A stretch of 25,000 nt of DNA from Symbiodinium natans (GCA_905221605.1 CAJNDS010002303.1:82501-107500), one strand, 5' to 3'. Positions 1 through 6,991 are shown, counted from the stretch's first letter. The notes: generated from the sequence alone by a model not told the origin. Numbers and translations: made by a program.

Positions 1-60
1 GGTTTAGGGCTTCAGCGCTTTGGGGTTTTGAGGTTTAGTGTTTAGGGTTTGGGGTCCGCC
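1..60 (+). repeat. degenerate TTTAGGG array
   Basis: Imperfect TTTAGGG-type units with several substitutions (TTCAGCG, TTTAGTG). The window opens inside repeat sequence. Confidence 0.7.
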
Positions 61-154
61 GACCCTGGCGGCGTGTTGGATGGGTTTTGAGGAGGTTCCC
101 CCCCAAAAACCGGTGGGGGGGGTCGGTGCACAATTTTTTTGGAGGACCGCGCCA

Positions 155-228
155 CCCCCCCCCCCCCCCCCCACCCCCACCCCCCCCCCACCCCCCACCC
201 CCCCCCTCCCCCCCCCCACCCCCACCCA
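155..228. repeat. C-rich low-complexity tract
   Basis: Long C runs broken by single A or T. It generates artificial proline/histidine or glycine ORFs on both strands, which I do not call genes. From 229 to 423 I see no convincing gene. Confidence 0.85.
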
Positions 229-423
229 CTGTCTTTTTGGCTTGAGCTTGTCCTGGTGCTACCCCCTACCCCCCCCCCAAACGTTTCACAGAACTCTGCC
301 GAACAGCCTGAGATGATCTTCGAACCATGCGAGCGGGTTTAGACCTCTCAACTATGCTCCAGCGGGGTCGGCGGCTTGAGCCGGAGGCTCTTAAATTTGG
401 GGTTTGGGATTTAGGGCTTAGGG

Positions 424-496
424 ACACGTTGACCCCTGGGCGCCGAGCGAACTCGCATGGGTCCGGCGACGGCATGCCTTTGCTCGCTGGCTCGCG
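424..496 (-). CDS. exon-like island, one Cys (DPCEFARR)
   Basis: A short non-repeat island between degenerate TTTAGGG stretches. The minus frame is open and reads REPASKGMPSPDPCEFARRPG, then GVNVSLS. It runs into the repeat at its 3' end. One cysteine and the proline-rich context resemble the other minus-strand islands, but no shared motif is long enough to assign a module. No start codon or clear acceptor is evident. It could be non-coding unique sequence. Confidence 0.3.
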
Positions 497-504
497 GTTG
501 TTTA

Positions 505-690
505 AAGTTCGGGGTCTTGGTTGGGGATTTGGGGGAGGGGGGCAGTTGACCGTTGAAGTTCGAGGTTTCGGCTTACTTAAGTTCTGGGGTTGAAGCTTGT
601 TGGTTGGGGGTGTGAGGGTTTTGGAGTGAAGGAGATTTAGGGTTCAGGGTTTAGGGCTAGGGGTTTAGGGTTTCGGGTTTGGGGATGTAG
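505..690 (+). repeat. degenerate TTTAGGG array
   Basis: GTTCGGGG, TTTGGGGG and TTTAGGG-like units; only about 640-690 is near canonical. Confidence 0.65.
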
Positions 691-703
691 AAGTTGAGGG
701 GGC

Positions 704-778
704 CTAGGCTGCAGGCCCGAAGCCGCCTATTACCGTCGCGCAGAACTCCTGACCATAATGACATAGGCCCCAAGACTC
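704..778 (-). CDS. Cys-rich exon-like island
   Basis: The minus frame reads ESWGLCHYGQEFCATVIGG and ends at a TAG next to the TTTAGGG array. It has two cysteines seven residues apart and a Gly/Phe-rich tail. The island is flanked by a TTTAGGG array on one side and a CCCTAAA array on the other. It is too short for a gene on its own; I read it as one exon of the dispersed minus-strand Cys-rich series. Splice sites are not clear. Confidence 0.35.
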   Translation of the reverse strand, partial: ESWGLCHYGQEFCATVIGGFGPAA

Positions 779-782
779 ATGA

Positions 783-930
783 ACCTTATCCCAAAACCCG
801 AACACCTAATCCCCAAACCCCAACATCCCTAAACCCTAATTCCCAAACCCTAACATCCTAAACCCTAAACCCCAAAAGCCGAACACATCCCTAAACCCAA
901 AACCCTGGAAGCCGAACACATCCCAAGACC
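783..930 (-). repeat. degenerate CCCTAAA array
   Basis: CCCTAAA, CCCCAAA and CCCAAAAGCCGAACA variants; units of 7 to 12 bases. Confidence 0.7.
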
Positions 931-936
931 TTAGTT

Positions 937-1020
937 GGTATTCCCTTATGGCCCCTTCATAATTATGCTACTGACCCCCCAAAACCCTATTTTAATTATT
1001 ACGGCCCCTTTTTTAGTACC
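937..1020. mobile_element. short inverted-repeat element, family 3, copy 1
   Basis: The ends are imperfect inverted repeats: GGTATTCCCTTATGGCCCC against the reverse complement of GGCCCCTTTTTTAGTACC, with ATAATTA inside each arm. A related sequence lies at 6586-6670, aligning at CTACT..ACCCCC.AAAC..TTT..ATTATT..GGCCC. A dispersed non-autonomous element is the simplest reading. No target duplication could be defined. Confidence 0.45.
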
Positions 1021-1140
1021 CTAAACCCTAAACCCTAAACCCTAAACCCTAAACCCTAAACCCTAAACCCTGAACCCTGAACCCTGATTCCTAAGCCTAA
1101 ACCCTAATCCTTAAACCCTAAACCCTAAACCCCAAACCCC
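1021..1140 (-). repeat. CCCTAAA array
   Basis: About eight near-perfect CCCTAAA units, then CCCTGAA, CCTAAGC and CCCCAAA variants. Confidence 0.95.
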
Positions 1141-1142
1141 TG

Positions 1143-1214
1143 AACACCAAGACCGAGGTCATGGCCGCAGGCGCTGAGCGGGTAGCAGCCTCGTAGCAGA
1201 AGCCTGGCTAGGCT
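1143..1214 (-). CDS. Cys-rich exon-like island (GCYPLSACGHD)
   Basis: The minus frame gives SLARLLLRGCYPLSACGHDL, with a possible AG acceptor (GCCAGCCTAG) near the 5' edge. Two cysteines lie six residues apart, flanked by Gly. A CCCTAAA array lies on one side and a TTTAGGG array on the other. A plus-strand frame (TEVMAAGAERVAAS, then stop) also exists and is less cysteine-rich. Read as one exon of the minus-strand series; function unknown. Confidence 0.35.
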
Positions 1215-1228
1215 GGCCATATTGAAAG

Positions 1229-1330
1229 GGCTTAGGGTTTAGGGTTTAGGGTTTAGGGTTTAGAGTTTAGGGTTTCGGGTTTCGGGTTTAGGGTTTAGGG
1301 TTTAGAGTTTCGGGTCTTGGGTTTAGGGTT
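1229..1330 (+). repeat. TTTAGGG array
   Basis: Canonical TTTAGGG with TTTCGGG and TTTAGAG variants. Confidence 0.95.
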
Positions 1331-1365
1331 TCGAGATCATCCTATATGCGACGCTCTTCGACCTA

Positions 1366-1437
1366 ATTCGGGGAGACATGCAACATCTCAACATCTACAC
1401 AGCTGGTGCCCAGTCGCAGCTTGGCACAGCCTTTGCA
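1366..1437 (-). CDS. Cys-rich exon-like island with GCAKL motif
   Basis: After an in-frame TAA the minus frame reads CKGCAKLRLGTSCVDVEM, then LHVSPN, then TAG. The GCAK[I/L] motif recurs on the same strand at 7.4 kb (GCEKI) and 21.1 kb (GCAKI), each followed by another cysteine. That recurrence is the main reason to trust this frame. Past the TAG the frame continues VEERRI, then a second TAG. Splice sites are uncertain; the exon may end at AG|GTCGAA just after the first TAG. Probably one exon of a modular extracellular protein. Confidence 0.45.
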
Positions 1438-1502
1438 TTAACGGTTTCGGGTTCCGGGCTTGGGTTTTGCGGAGTTCAGGGTTTGTTCTAAGGGTTCCAA
1501 GC

Positions 1503-1578
1503 ATGGACCCTTAATTCGGGTCCCTTGATATATACCCACTGTATGCACTATACAGAAGACCATACTCAGGGCCCATGG
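1503..1578. mobile_element. ATGGGCCC hairpin element, copy A
   Basis: The ends form an imperfect inverted repeat, CATGGACCCTTA against the reverse complement of TACTCAGGGCCCATG. Internal GATATATACCC and GACCATACTCAGGGCCCAT match copies at 4455-4590 (TTATATACCCC, GGACCATCTTAAGGGCCCC) and 10955-11055 (TTATATACCCC, GAACCATACTAAGGGCCCAT). A short dispersed palindromic element. Confidence 0.5.
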
Positions 1579-1708
1579 TTCTAAGTTTAGGGCGTCAAAG
1601 GAGTTCATGGGGACTGGGGGGGTTGAGGGAGCTCAGAGTCTGGAGGTTTTAGGTCTTAAAAAGTCTGGCTCAATGGCCCCTATGCCAAAACTGACGAAGC
1701 ATTTCCCC

Positions 1709-1751
1709 TGACCCTAAACCCGAAACCCGAAACCCTAAACCCTAAACCCGC
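1709..1751 (-). repeat. short CCCTAAA array
   Basis: About six units, two of them CCCGAAA. Confidence 0.9.
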
Positions 1752-1766
1752 CTGGGCTTGCAGATG

Positions 1767-2320
1767 TCATCGAAGTTGCAGCAGCCCGAGACCACTCCGG
1801 TGTAGCCTCAGATCCGCTTGGACGAGTTCGGCAAGCTTCCGGCGGGCCCTTACATTCGATAACAATCGTACCAAACCCTACAACCCCATGAGCAGGGTGG
1901 CGCTGGCTGCGCGATTCTCCATATCGGTCGATCTTTCCGTGAGCCTGTCCAGCCTTTCATCTGCTCCGCATACCAGGGTACTTGTATTGCTCAAAAGCGG
2001 ACACTGACACGTCATCACCGTCCCATCTCCTCTTGCTTGTGTGAAACTCGCGTCTAGCTGCTATCTCTTCCGCGAATGCTTTCTTCATCGGATACTTCCC
2101 CCCGACAGTTCAGCACATGAAGGTATAGAAACTTCACGATTGAGCGCAGGGGTAGTTGCTTGTCAGGTAAAACCAGGCTCATCCTCACAATGTTATGGAA
2201 AGCAGCCGCATGCTCCATGTACGCTAGGTCGTTCAAGCTACCCAGTCCACACAGAAGTTCCTGCGCCTGACGCAATGCGGCTTCAGAAGCCACATCATTG
2301 TCACCATGTACCTCCCCTAG
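1767..2320 (-). pseudogene. frameshifted coding island, unknown protein
   Basis: Three consecutive minus-strand frames look coding and add up to about 185 residues. Segment 1 (2320 to about 2103) contains EAALRQAQELLCGLGSLNDL and MSLVLPDKQLPLRSIVKF. Segment 2 (2103 to about 1965) contains MKKAFAEEIAARREFH and SAFEQYKYPGM. Segment 3 (1964 to 1767) contains ADERLDRLTERSTDMENRA, a TAG at 1880-1878 and ARRKLAELVQADLRL. The first shift coincides with a C6 run at 2098-2103; removing one base there joins segments 1 and 2. The composition is helical, with a leucine-spaced stretch in segment 3. I do not recognise the family. A plausible acceptor (ACTAG|GGG) precedes segment 1. Either a decaying gene exon or long-read indels. 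Confidence 0.55.
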
Positions 2321-2340
2321 TTATACGTGGGGCTTGATCC

Positions 2341-2400
2341 CGAGCCCGAAACCCTAAACCCTAGACCCCGAAACCCCTTATAACCACGAACTTAAACCCC
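2341..2400 (-). repeat. degenerate CCCTAAA array
   Basis: CCCGAAA, CCCTAAA, CCCTAGA and CCCCGAAA units. Confidence 0.75.
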
Positions 2401-2467
2401 GATCCCGTCTTCCAAATATTCAAACCCCCCTACCCCCTGATGTTAAACAGCCCCATACACTATAATA

Positions 2468-2486
2468 AGTGAGTGAGTGAGTGAGT
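2468..2486. repeat. AGTG microsatellite
   Basis: Nearly five tandem AGTG units. Confidence 0.9.
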
Positions 2487-2572
2487 ATCGACCTGCACTT
2501 ACGGTGCGGCCTACCTCCCACGTCCCTCTCAACTTCTCAGGAAGGCTCCGCAAGCGTCATCGCCCCCCTCCG

Positions 2573-3031
2573 TCACAGAGTTCTCAAGTGGGGGAAAGAA
2601 CTAGCTAGTGCAGACAGGTCACAGTGTGGAAAGCTGGGGGTACGTATATTCAAACCCAAAGAAACGGGGACACAAAGCCCCTCTTGACCTAGTCTGCATG
2701 TCGTCATCATGCACCGAAGAGTGTCATCATGGCGCTGCTTTTCATGCTTCTTCTGGGCTTTGGTGCGCCGTGGCTTGGTGCCCCTGGCCAGCTCCTCTTG
2801 CTCCAACATGCCAGCACTCAGTTCACCCACCTTGCCGTGATCATCGGTGTCCTTGTCTTCTTGCTGATCTTGTGCCGACTTCGGAGATCCCACTCGTGCA
2901 AGGAGAACTTTGCCTTCGCGGTCGCAACGTGGAGGTTGGGATCTGGCATCTGGTAGGCCAGATGGCAGAATAAAACTATCATGGGAGTATTTAATACTAG
3001 GGGGTAGTTTAGTATTTGGGGTTGAAACCAA
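2573..3031 (-). CDS. charged exon-like ORF, unknown
   Basis: The most gene-like part is about 2690-2960. It reads QDQQEDKDTDDHGKVGELSA, then LEQEELARGTKPRRTKAQKK and HEKQRHDD: an acidic stretch followed by a basic one, hydrophilic and without cysteine. Lysine is AAG in nearly all codons, which suits coding sequence. A second minus frame overlaps at the 5' end (MPDPNLHVATAKAKFSLHEW) after CTGGCCTACCAG. The true frame, or a frameshift between the two, is undecided. The first 20 or so residues of the long ORF come from array-edge sequence and are doubtful. On the opposite strand 2729-2956 reads as a 75-residue protein with a signal-like start and a membrane segment; I think that is the antisense shadow of the charged exon. 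Confidence 0.4.
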   Translation of the reverse strand: MVSTPNTKLPPSIKYSHDSFILPSGLPDARSQPPRCDREGKVLLARVGSPKSAQDQQEDKDTDDHGKVGELSAGMLEQEELARGTKPRRTKAQKKHEKQRHDDTLRCMMTTCRLGQEGLCVPVSLGLNIRTPSFPHCDLSALASSFPHLRTL

Positions 3032-3700
3032 AACCGTAAACTCTAACCCGAAACCCGAAACCCCAAAACCCTAAACCCCTGAACCCTAAAACCCTGAAAA
3101 ACGAAACCCTAAACTCCCAAAAACCTTAAGCCCAAAACCCCTAAAACCACTAAACCCGAAACCCCAGAACCCCTAAACCCGAAACCCTAAACCCTAAACC
3201 CTAACACCCACCCTGCACCCCTAAACACTTAACCCGAAACCCTAAACCCTAGAACCCCAAACCCGTAAACCCTAAAACCCCTGAACCCTAAAACCCTAAA
3301 CCCTAAAACCCTAAGCCTAAACCCCTGAAACCCTACACCCTGAAACCCCTAAACTCAAAACCCCCAAGCCCTCAACCCTAAACCCCCTAAACCCTAAAAC
3401 CCCTAAACCCTAAAACCCTCAACGCGAAAACCCCAAACCCTGAAGCCCATAAACCCAAAAACCCTAAACCCCAAAACCCCTAAACCCAAAACCCTAAACC
3501 CTAAAACCCCCAAACCCAAGACCCTAAACCCCAAAGCCCCTAAACCCAAAACCCTAAACCCGAAACCCTAAACCCGTAAACCCTAAACCCCGAAATCCTG
3601 AAAACCCAAAACCTAACCCGAAACCCTAAACCCCTGGACCCTAAGCCCTAAACCCTGAACCCTAAAAACCCCTTAGCCCCAAAACCCTCAAACCCAAACT
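3020..3700 (-). repeat. long degenerate CCCTAAA array
   Basis: About 680 bp of CCCTAAA, CCCTAAAA, CCCCTAAA, CCCGAAA and CCCAAAA units with no lasting phase. The mixture of 7-, 8- and 9-base units indicates an old, slipped array. Confidence 0.95.
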
Positions 3701-3719
3701 GCTGAAGCCTCCAGCCGAA

Positions 3720-3837
3720 CTTGGAGGTTCAGAGTACTCATCACCCCAATTGTAAGTGTACTTTACAAGCCCAAGTCCTCTAAGTAGGTTGCAAGTGGGC
3801 TGTTAATTGGGGATATATGTACCCATGAACCTCCAAG
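3720..3837. mobile_element. MITE-like element, CTTGGAGGTTCA family, copy 1
   Basis: A 118-bp element with terminal inverted repeats: CTTGGAGGTTCA at the left and TGAACCTCCAAG at the right. The similarity continues inward (GTAC...CCCCAATT against AATTGGGG...GTAC). AA flanks both sides, possibly a 2-bp target duplication. Copy 2 is at 4615-4747. No transposase is present, so it is non-autonomous. Confidence 0.8.
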
Positions 3838-3841
3838 AATG

Positions 3842-3896
3842 CTTTAGCCCAGCGGCCGTCGTCGCAGCTCCAGCCGACACCTCCAGCAACGGCTTG
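3842..3896 (-). CDS. Cys-rich exon-like island with GWSCDDG motif
   Basis: The minus frame reads QAVAGGVGWSCDDGRWAK. The GW.CD.G motif matches GWRCDEGW at 8.4 kb, and more loosely GWHCAPGF at 23.5 kb and TWVCAENF at 16.0 kb, all on the same strand. It lies between the MITE-like element and a TTTAGGG array. An upstream TTGTCAAG could serve as acceptor. Probably one exon or half-module of an extracellular Cys-rich repeat. Confidence 0.45.
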
Positions 3897-3922
3897 AGAG
3901 CTTGACAAGGGCCCAGAGTGTA

Positions 3923-4098
3923 GGGTTTATAGGGTTTAGGGTTTCGGGTTTAGGGTTTAGGGTTTAGGGTTTAGGGTTTAGGGTTTAGGGTTTAGGGTTT
4001 AGGGTTTAGGGTTTAGGGTTTAGGGTTTAGGGTTTAGGGTTCAGGGTTTAGGGTTTAGGGTTTAGGGTTTAGGTTTCGGGCTTAGGGGTTTAGGGCTG
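3923..4098 (+). repeat. TTTAGGG array
   Basis: About twenty nearly perfect TTTAGGG units, degenerating at the right end (TTTCGGG, CTTAGGGG). Confidence 0.97.
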
Positions 4099-4099
4099 A

Positions 4100-4450
4100 G
4101 CCCTAAGCCGCAGCAGCTGCGACCCTCAGGACGCAAAAAGCTGAGAGGACTGGCTTCTGCAGAAGCTCCAACCTGCCCTGCAAGTTCACCCTCCAAATGC
4201 AATAACTTGGCTGCACTTAGGAGGGTAGTAAAAAAAATAAACTTTCAGCTGCCTTGTTAAGAAACCCAAGAAACCCAAAAAGGCTAAAGATCTAAAGTTA
4301 CAGTAAAGCACCACAAAGAATAGAATCCCCCCCCATCATACGAAGCCCCCCCCAGGTTTTTCGGAAGCCGCCATGTCAGCAACGGCAAATCTCAGCATCG
4401 CCAGGCCTTAGCGGAACTCTCCAACACACGCCAAACCCTGAACCCAAAAT
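4100..4450. other. unique island, no firm gene
   Basis: Non-repeat sequence with an A-rich part (4228-4320) and two C8/C7 runs near 4330 and 4350. On the minus strand 4126-4185 reads TCRAGWSFCRSQSSQLFAS and then TGA. Its two cysteines and GWSFC resemble the other Cys-rich islands, but I could not place it in a module class. Confidence 0.4.
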
Positions 4451-4454
4451 CCTT

Positions 4455-4590
4455 AGGGTCCCCTTAAAATGGGCCCTTCAAAGGAGACCCCTTATATGCC
4501 CCTTATATACCCCTACACAACGCAAGGGCCCATACTTCAGAACCCTTGAGGTAAGGGACCATCTTAAGGGCCCCATACAACTACCCTTAC
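4455..4590. mobile_element. ATGGGCCC hairpin element, copy B
   Basis: Inverted repeat: GGTCCCCTTAAAATGGGCCC at the left against the reverse complement of GGGACCATCTTAAGGGCCCC at the right. The segment 4500-4590 aligns with 10957-11055 almost throughout (CCTTATATACCCC, ACTTCAGAACCCT, GAGGTAAGG, GGGCCC, CTACCCTTA). Confidence 0.65.
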
Positions 4591-4614
4591 ACAAACCACA
4601 AACCCTCGACCCTA

Positions 4615-4747
4615 CTTGGAGGTTCAGGGCACTTATTAACCAATTTTTTACTCTACTTATAACCCACATAATACGTCCCCTATTATGGTTATAGTCTGGG
4701 CTATAAGTACAGTTATACTTGGTTCATAAGTACCATGAACCTCCAAG
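4615..4747. mobile_element. MITE-like element, CTTGGAGGTTCA family, copy 2
   Basis: A 133-bp element. CTTGGAGGTTCAGGGCACTT at the left mirrors AAGTACCATGAACCTCCAAG at the right, and the match extends into TTAACCAA/TTGGTTCA. TA flanks both sides (4613-4614, 4748-4749), as expected of a Tc1/mariner-like TA target duplication. It shares termini with 3720-3837 but not the interior. Confidence 0.82.
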
Positions 4748-4777
4748 TAAACCATCCTGAACCCCGAAAGCCTGTAA

Positions 4778-4850
4778 AACCCCAGAATGTTCATCCCGAA
4801 GGCGCACAGGCGGGCCTGGAGGGAGGGCTCCTCTAGCGATTCTCTTTGAA
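4778..4850 (-). CDS. exon-like island, one Cys
   Basis: The minus frame reads LQRESLEEPSLQARLCAFGM, then NILGFYR. One cysteine. It is stop-free from near the CCCTAAA array to the MITE-like element. No motif is shared with other islands; weak call. Confidence 0.25.
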
Positions 4851-4865
4851 GTTTCAGGGTCCACG

Positions 4866-4976
4866 CTAAACCCTAAACCTAAACCCTTTAAACCCAAAAC
4901 CCTTTAAACCCGAAACCCTAAAACCCTAAACCCTAAATCCTAAACCCTAAACCCTAAACCCTAAACCCTAAACCCT
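4866..4976 (-). repeat. CCCTAAA array
   Basis: Mixed CCTAAAC/CCCTTTAAA units, then about eight near-perfect CCCTAAA units. Confidence 0.95.
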
Positions 4977-5033
4977 TCACCTCCCAGGCACCTCCCAGCA
5001 GCTTGACGTAGCCCGGCGGCACCGGGGCCGGGT
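4974..5033 (-). CDS. exon candidate with symmetric 1-1 phase (DPAPVPPGYV-like)
   Basis: The minus strand runs GGCTTAG|ACCCGGCC...GTGAAGG|GTTTAG. Between AG and GT are exactly 60 nt. They read (x)DPAPVPPGYVKLLGGAWEV, then K, in phase 1 at both ends, as is common for extracellular modules that shuffle. The donor GT is the first GT of the telomere-like array. The island at 8.9 kb reads CPDPLPIPVGYV in the same register, so the frame is supported twice. Of all the small islands this has the cleanest exon geometry. Confidence 0.5.
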
Positions 5034-5054
5034 CTAAGCCTGGGCTTTGGGGTC

Positions 5055-5218
5055 TCGGGGTTTAGGGTTTAGGGTTTAGGGTTTAGGGTTTAGGGTTTAG
5101 GGTTTTGAGGGATTGGGGTTCAGGGTTTAGGGTGTAGGGTGTAGGATTTAGGGGTTCGGGTTTCGGGTTTCAGGGACTGGGCTTTCAGGGAATGGGGTTT
5201 TCAGGGATTGGGGTTTAG
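5055..5218 (+). repeat. TTTAGGG array, degenerating
   Basis: Perfect units at 5060-5104, then TTTCGGG, GTGTAGG and GGGATTGGGGTTT variants. The short island 5220-5275 reads CRDAAQRAFEGQPQLRSL on the minus strand, too little to call. Confidence 0.9.
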
Positions 5219-5275
5219 CGAGACTGCGAAGCTGGGGCTGGCCTTCAAAAGCTCTTTGGGCAGCGTCTCTGCACT

Positions 5276-5482
5276 TCGGGTTTAGGGCTTGGGGTTTAGG
5301 GTTTAGGGTTTAGGGTTTAGGGTTTAGGGTTTAGGGTTTAGGGTTTAGGGTTTAGGGTTTAGGGTTTAGGGTTTAGGTTTAGGGTTTAGGGTTTAGAGTT
5401 TACGATTTAGGGTTTAGGGTTTAGGGTTTAGGGCTTAGGGCTTAGGGTTTAGGGTTTAGGGTTTAGGGTTTGGTGGGGTTTG
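5276..5482 (+). repeat. TTTAGGG array
   Basis: About 28 units, mostly perfect, with TTTAGAG, TTTACGA and CTTAGGG variants in the right half. Confidence 0.97.
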
Positions 5483-5491
5483 ATGGCTTTA

Positions 5492-5644
5492 GGGCCCTGT
5501 AGCCCAGGGACAATCCACCAGCTTGCACTGCGGCGGGGTGTAGATGAGCACTTGGTCGGGGTCGGTATTCGCCTCTGCGGCACTTCGCTCTGGGACTTCG
5601 GGGTGTGCGCCCTCATGGAAGCAGCCCTGAAATCCTAGCTTGGC
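5492..5644 (-). CDS. Cys-rich exon-like ORF (GCF module)
   Basis: The longest of the small islands: 51 stop-free codons. It reads AKLGFQGCFHEGAHPEVPER, then SAAEANTDPDQVLIYTPP, then QCKLVDCPWATGP and TAA at the array edge. A good acceptor (GATTTCAG|GGC) falls just before GCF at 5626. At 13.19 kb an acceptor (GCTTCCAG|GAG) likewise falls just before GCF, so two islands share exon start and motif. The three cysteines and the acidic-proline middle fit a secreted modular protein. The donor is uncertain (CTG|GTGGAT is possible). Confidence 0.55.
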
Positions 5645-5663
5645 AGAGTCCGTAAAAGGCCCT

Positions 5664-5734
5664 AGACCCTTGACCCTAAACCTTAAACATTCCTGAACCC
5701 TAAACCCTAAACCCTCCGGGGGGGAGGGGGGGGG
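5664..5734 (-). repeat. short CCCTAAA array plus G-rich run
   Basis: Five or six CCCTAAA-like units, then a G-rich run at 5718-5734 broken by one A. Confidence 0.85.
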
Positions 5735-5784
5735 GATTAAATGTGCCTCCCTTGCGGTGCTCTCAACATCTCCGAAACCCCATA

Positions 5785-6015
5785 CTAGCCGAAAAAGATC
5801 GCAGCATAAGTATTCCTTTTCTCCTCATCACACGCAAATTTATCCGTTCTCTGGATGTCGATGAATAAACCGCCGTGAGAAACTGTTCTAGGGTTTCGGG
5901 TTTGGGGCTTAGGGTTGTAAAGGGCCATGTCGGGCTGCTTGCTCCCGGTCAAACGCAGGGATTTCGTGGTCTTTGTCTTCAACAGTTGTATTAGAATCAG
6001 AACGAACTGGTTCAT
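5785..6015 (-). CDS. ORF interrupted in frame by a telomere-like insert
   Basis: A 76-codon ATG-started ORF. Residues 1-34 (MNQFVLILIQLLKTKTTK..., ending DMALYN) and residues 44-76 (TVSHGGLFIDIQRTDKFACD, ending AAIFFG, TAG) look coding. Between them about 30 nt of CCCTAAGCCCCAAACCCGAA-type sequence encode PKPQTRNPR without breaking the frame. The N-terminus has a short hydrophobic stretch and then a basic one. The insert ends in GAACAG, a possible acceptor, so it may instead be the remnant of a repeat-filled intron. Protein family not recognised. Confidence 0.45.
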   Translation of the reverse strand: MNQFVLILIQLLKTKTTKSLRLTGSKQPDMALYNPKPQTRNPRTVSHGGLFIDIQRTDKFACDEEKRNTYAAIFFG

Positions 6016-6044
6016 AATGGGTTTTCAGCGAATAGATTTTCAGC

Positions 6045-6160
6045 TCACCCTACACCCTAAACCCTAAACCACTGGGTAAGGCGTTGTTGCCGGCAGGTTG
6101 GGGCTAGGGATTAGGGATCAATGGACTCTTCGGGTTTCAGGGTTGTAAAGGTTTGGGGTT
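6045..6160. repeat. short CCCTAAA array and scattered TTTAGGG remnants
   Basis: Three CCCTAAA units at 6050-6070, then isolated TTAGGGATTAGGGATC and TTCGGGTTTCAGGGTT remnants. Confidence 0.7.
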
Positions 6161-6240
6161 GATGCTTCAGTGTCCCGCCTGGGGGCAGAATCCTTGCGAC
6201 ACTGTGCCATTGTAGGGAAGCCTCCGCAAGCAGGACTTAC

Positions 6241-6303
6241 CTGTAACTCTACAGGGCTTCGAGGGGATCTGTTCTCCGAAGCAGCTTCGTCTGCCGCTTA
6301 CTA
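6241..6303 (-). CDS. exon candidate ending at CAG|GTAAGT
   Basis: The minus strand has GCTTAG|TAAGCGGC...GTTACAG|GTAAGT, a full-consensus donor at 6240. One open frame reads GRRSCFGEQIPSKPCRVT, with two cysteines. The donor is the strongest evidence. Just downstream on the minus strand, NGTVSQGFCPQAGH is open at about 6170-6210 and may belong to the same series. Confidence 0.4.
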
Positions 6304-6363
6304 AGCATAACCTATAAACTTTTCATGTCTCTAACAAGATATACTCCTTTTGGAGGCTCCTTA

Positions 6364-6598
6364 GTTTAGAAGGGAACCTAGAACCCCAAAAAAGGGCGAC
6401 AGGGTGCCACGGGGTTACCAAGAAACTGCAGGTTCAGGGAATCACAGGTATGGCTCTGCTGCTACGAGCGCTTCTTGGGGCTTGCTAGCCAAAGCCTTGA
6501 CACATGCCACAGCCAGAAACAACCTTGTGAAGCACAAGCCTCAGCAACAGAACTCTAATAGAGGGGTCGGAATAATTACTAATAGGATTCCCTTCTGA
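6364..6598 (+). CDS. plus-strand ORF, unknown
   Basis: Open from after a TAG near 6364 to a TGA at 6598. It contains GDRVPRGYQETAGSGNHRYG, then SAATSASWGLLAKALTHATA and RNNLVKHKPQQQNSN. There is no ATG; it would be an internal exon. The polar, Ser/Ala/Gln-rich composition has no motif I recognise. Its 3' end overlaps the family 3 inverted-repeat element, so the true end may be a donor before about 6585. Confidence 0.3.
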
Positions 6599-6670
6599 TC
6601 CTCTTGTGATTCTACTACAATAACCCCCTAAAACGCTTTTCTCATTATTCAGGCCCTATATTAAGCCCTA
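6586..6670. mobile_element. short inverted-repeat element, family 3, copy 2
   Basis: It aligns with 937-1020: GGATTCCCTTCTGATCC, GATTCTACTAC, ACCCCCTAAAAC, TCATTATTCAGGCCCTAT. The inverted-repeat ends are weaker than in copy 1. The stretch 6671-6830 holds no gene I can see. Confidence 0.45.
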
Positions 6671-6832
6671 CTCCCAGAGTAACCTTGCACCTTGAAAAAC
6701 CCTAAGTTGGCAGATGTATGTCCAAGCAGCAATGCGTAATCCCAAGCCCTAAACTCTAGAGGTTCTACCTTGGACCCTTAAGGTTGTACCCTTGGGTTTT
6801 GGCGTCCCTATTTAAGGATCCCTAAGGGAATA

Positions 6833-6916
6833 TGAGCAAAAACCCAGGCAGCTCCTGCAGCGAATCGTGCACTCGGTCCCCGTGGCGATGGTGCCGTCCC
6901 CGCACTCCTTTTTGAG
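6833..6916 (-). CDS. Cys-rich exon-like island (GTECTIRC)
   Basis: The minus frame reads LKKECGDGTIATGTECTIRC, then RSCLGFCS. Five cysteines in 28 residues. The pattern G-x-x-C-x-I-x-C recurs at 11.7 kb (GSTCTIGC, then KAPY) and 19.6 kb (GQSCNINC, then NPPY). It resembles the complement-control (sushi) style of short Cys-rich module; that resemblance is my inference. The ORF continues upstream into a C/A homopolymer tract, where the reading frame means nothing. Confidence 0.55.
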
Positions 6917-6938
6917 GCGAGGTGGGGGGGAGGGGTGG

Positions 6939-6960
6939 TTTTGTTTTTTTTTTTTTCTTT

Positions 6961-6991
<31 letters not shown>

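Noticed and set aside
228-255. TTTTTGGCTTGAG, reminiscent of the 3' part of the dinoflagellate spliced leader
   Set aside because: Only a partial match of about ten of twelve bases, without the conserved 5' part; compatible with chance.
35-316. Glycine-, proline- and histidine-rich ORFs on both strands
   Set aside because: They are translations of C/G homopolymer and TTTAGGG-type repeat, not genes.
1764-1862. Plus-strand ATG frame behind GGCTTGCAG (MSSKLQQPETTPV, TAG, PQIRLDEFGKLPAGPYIR)
   Set aside because: Attractive acceptor and peptide, but it is antisense to the third segment of the broken minus-strand gene, which is the longer and more consistent reading.
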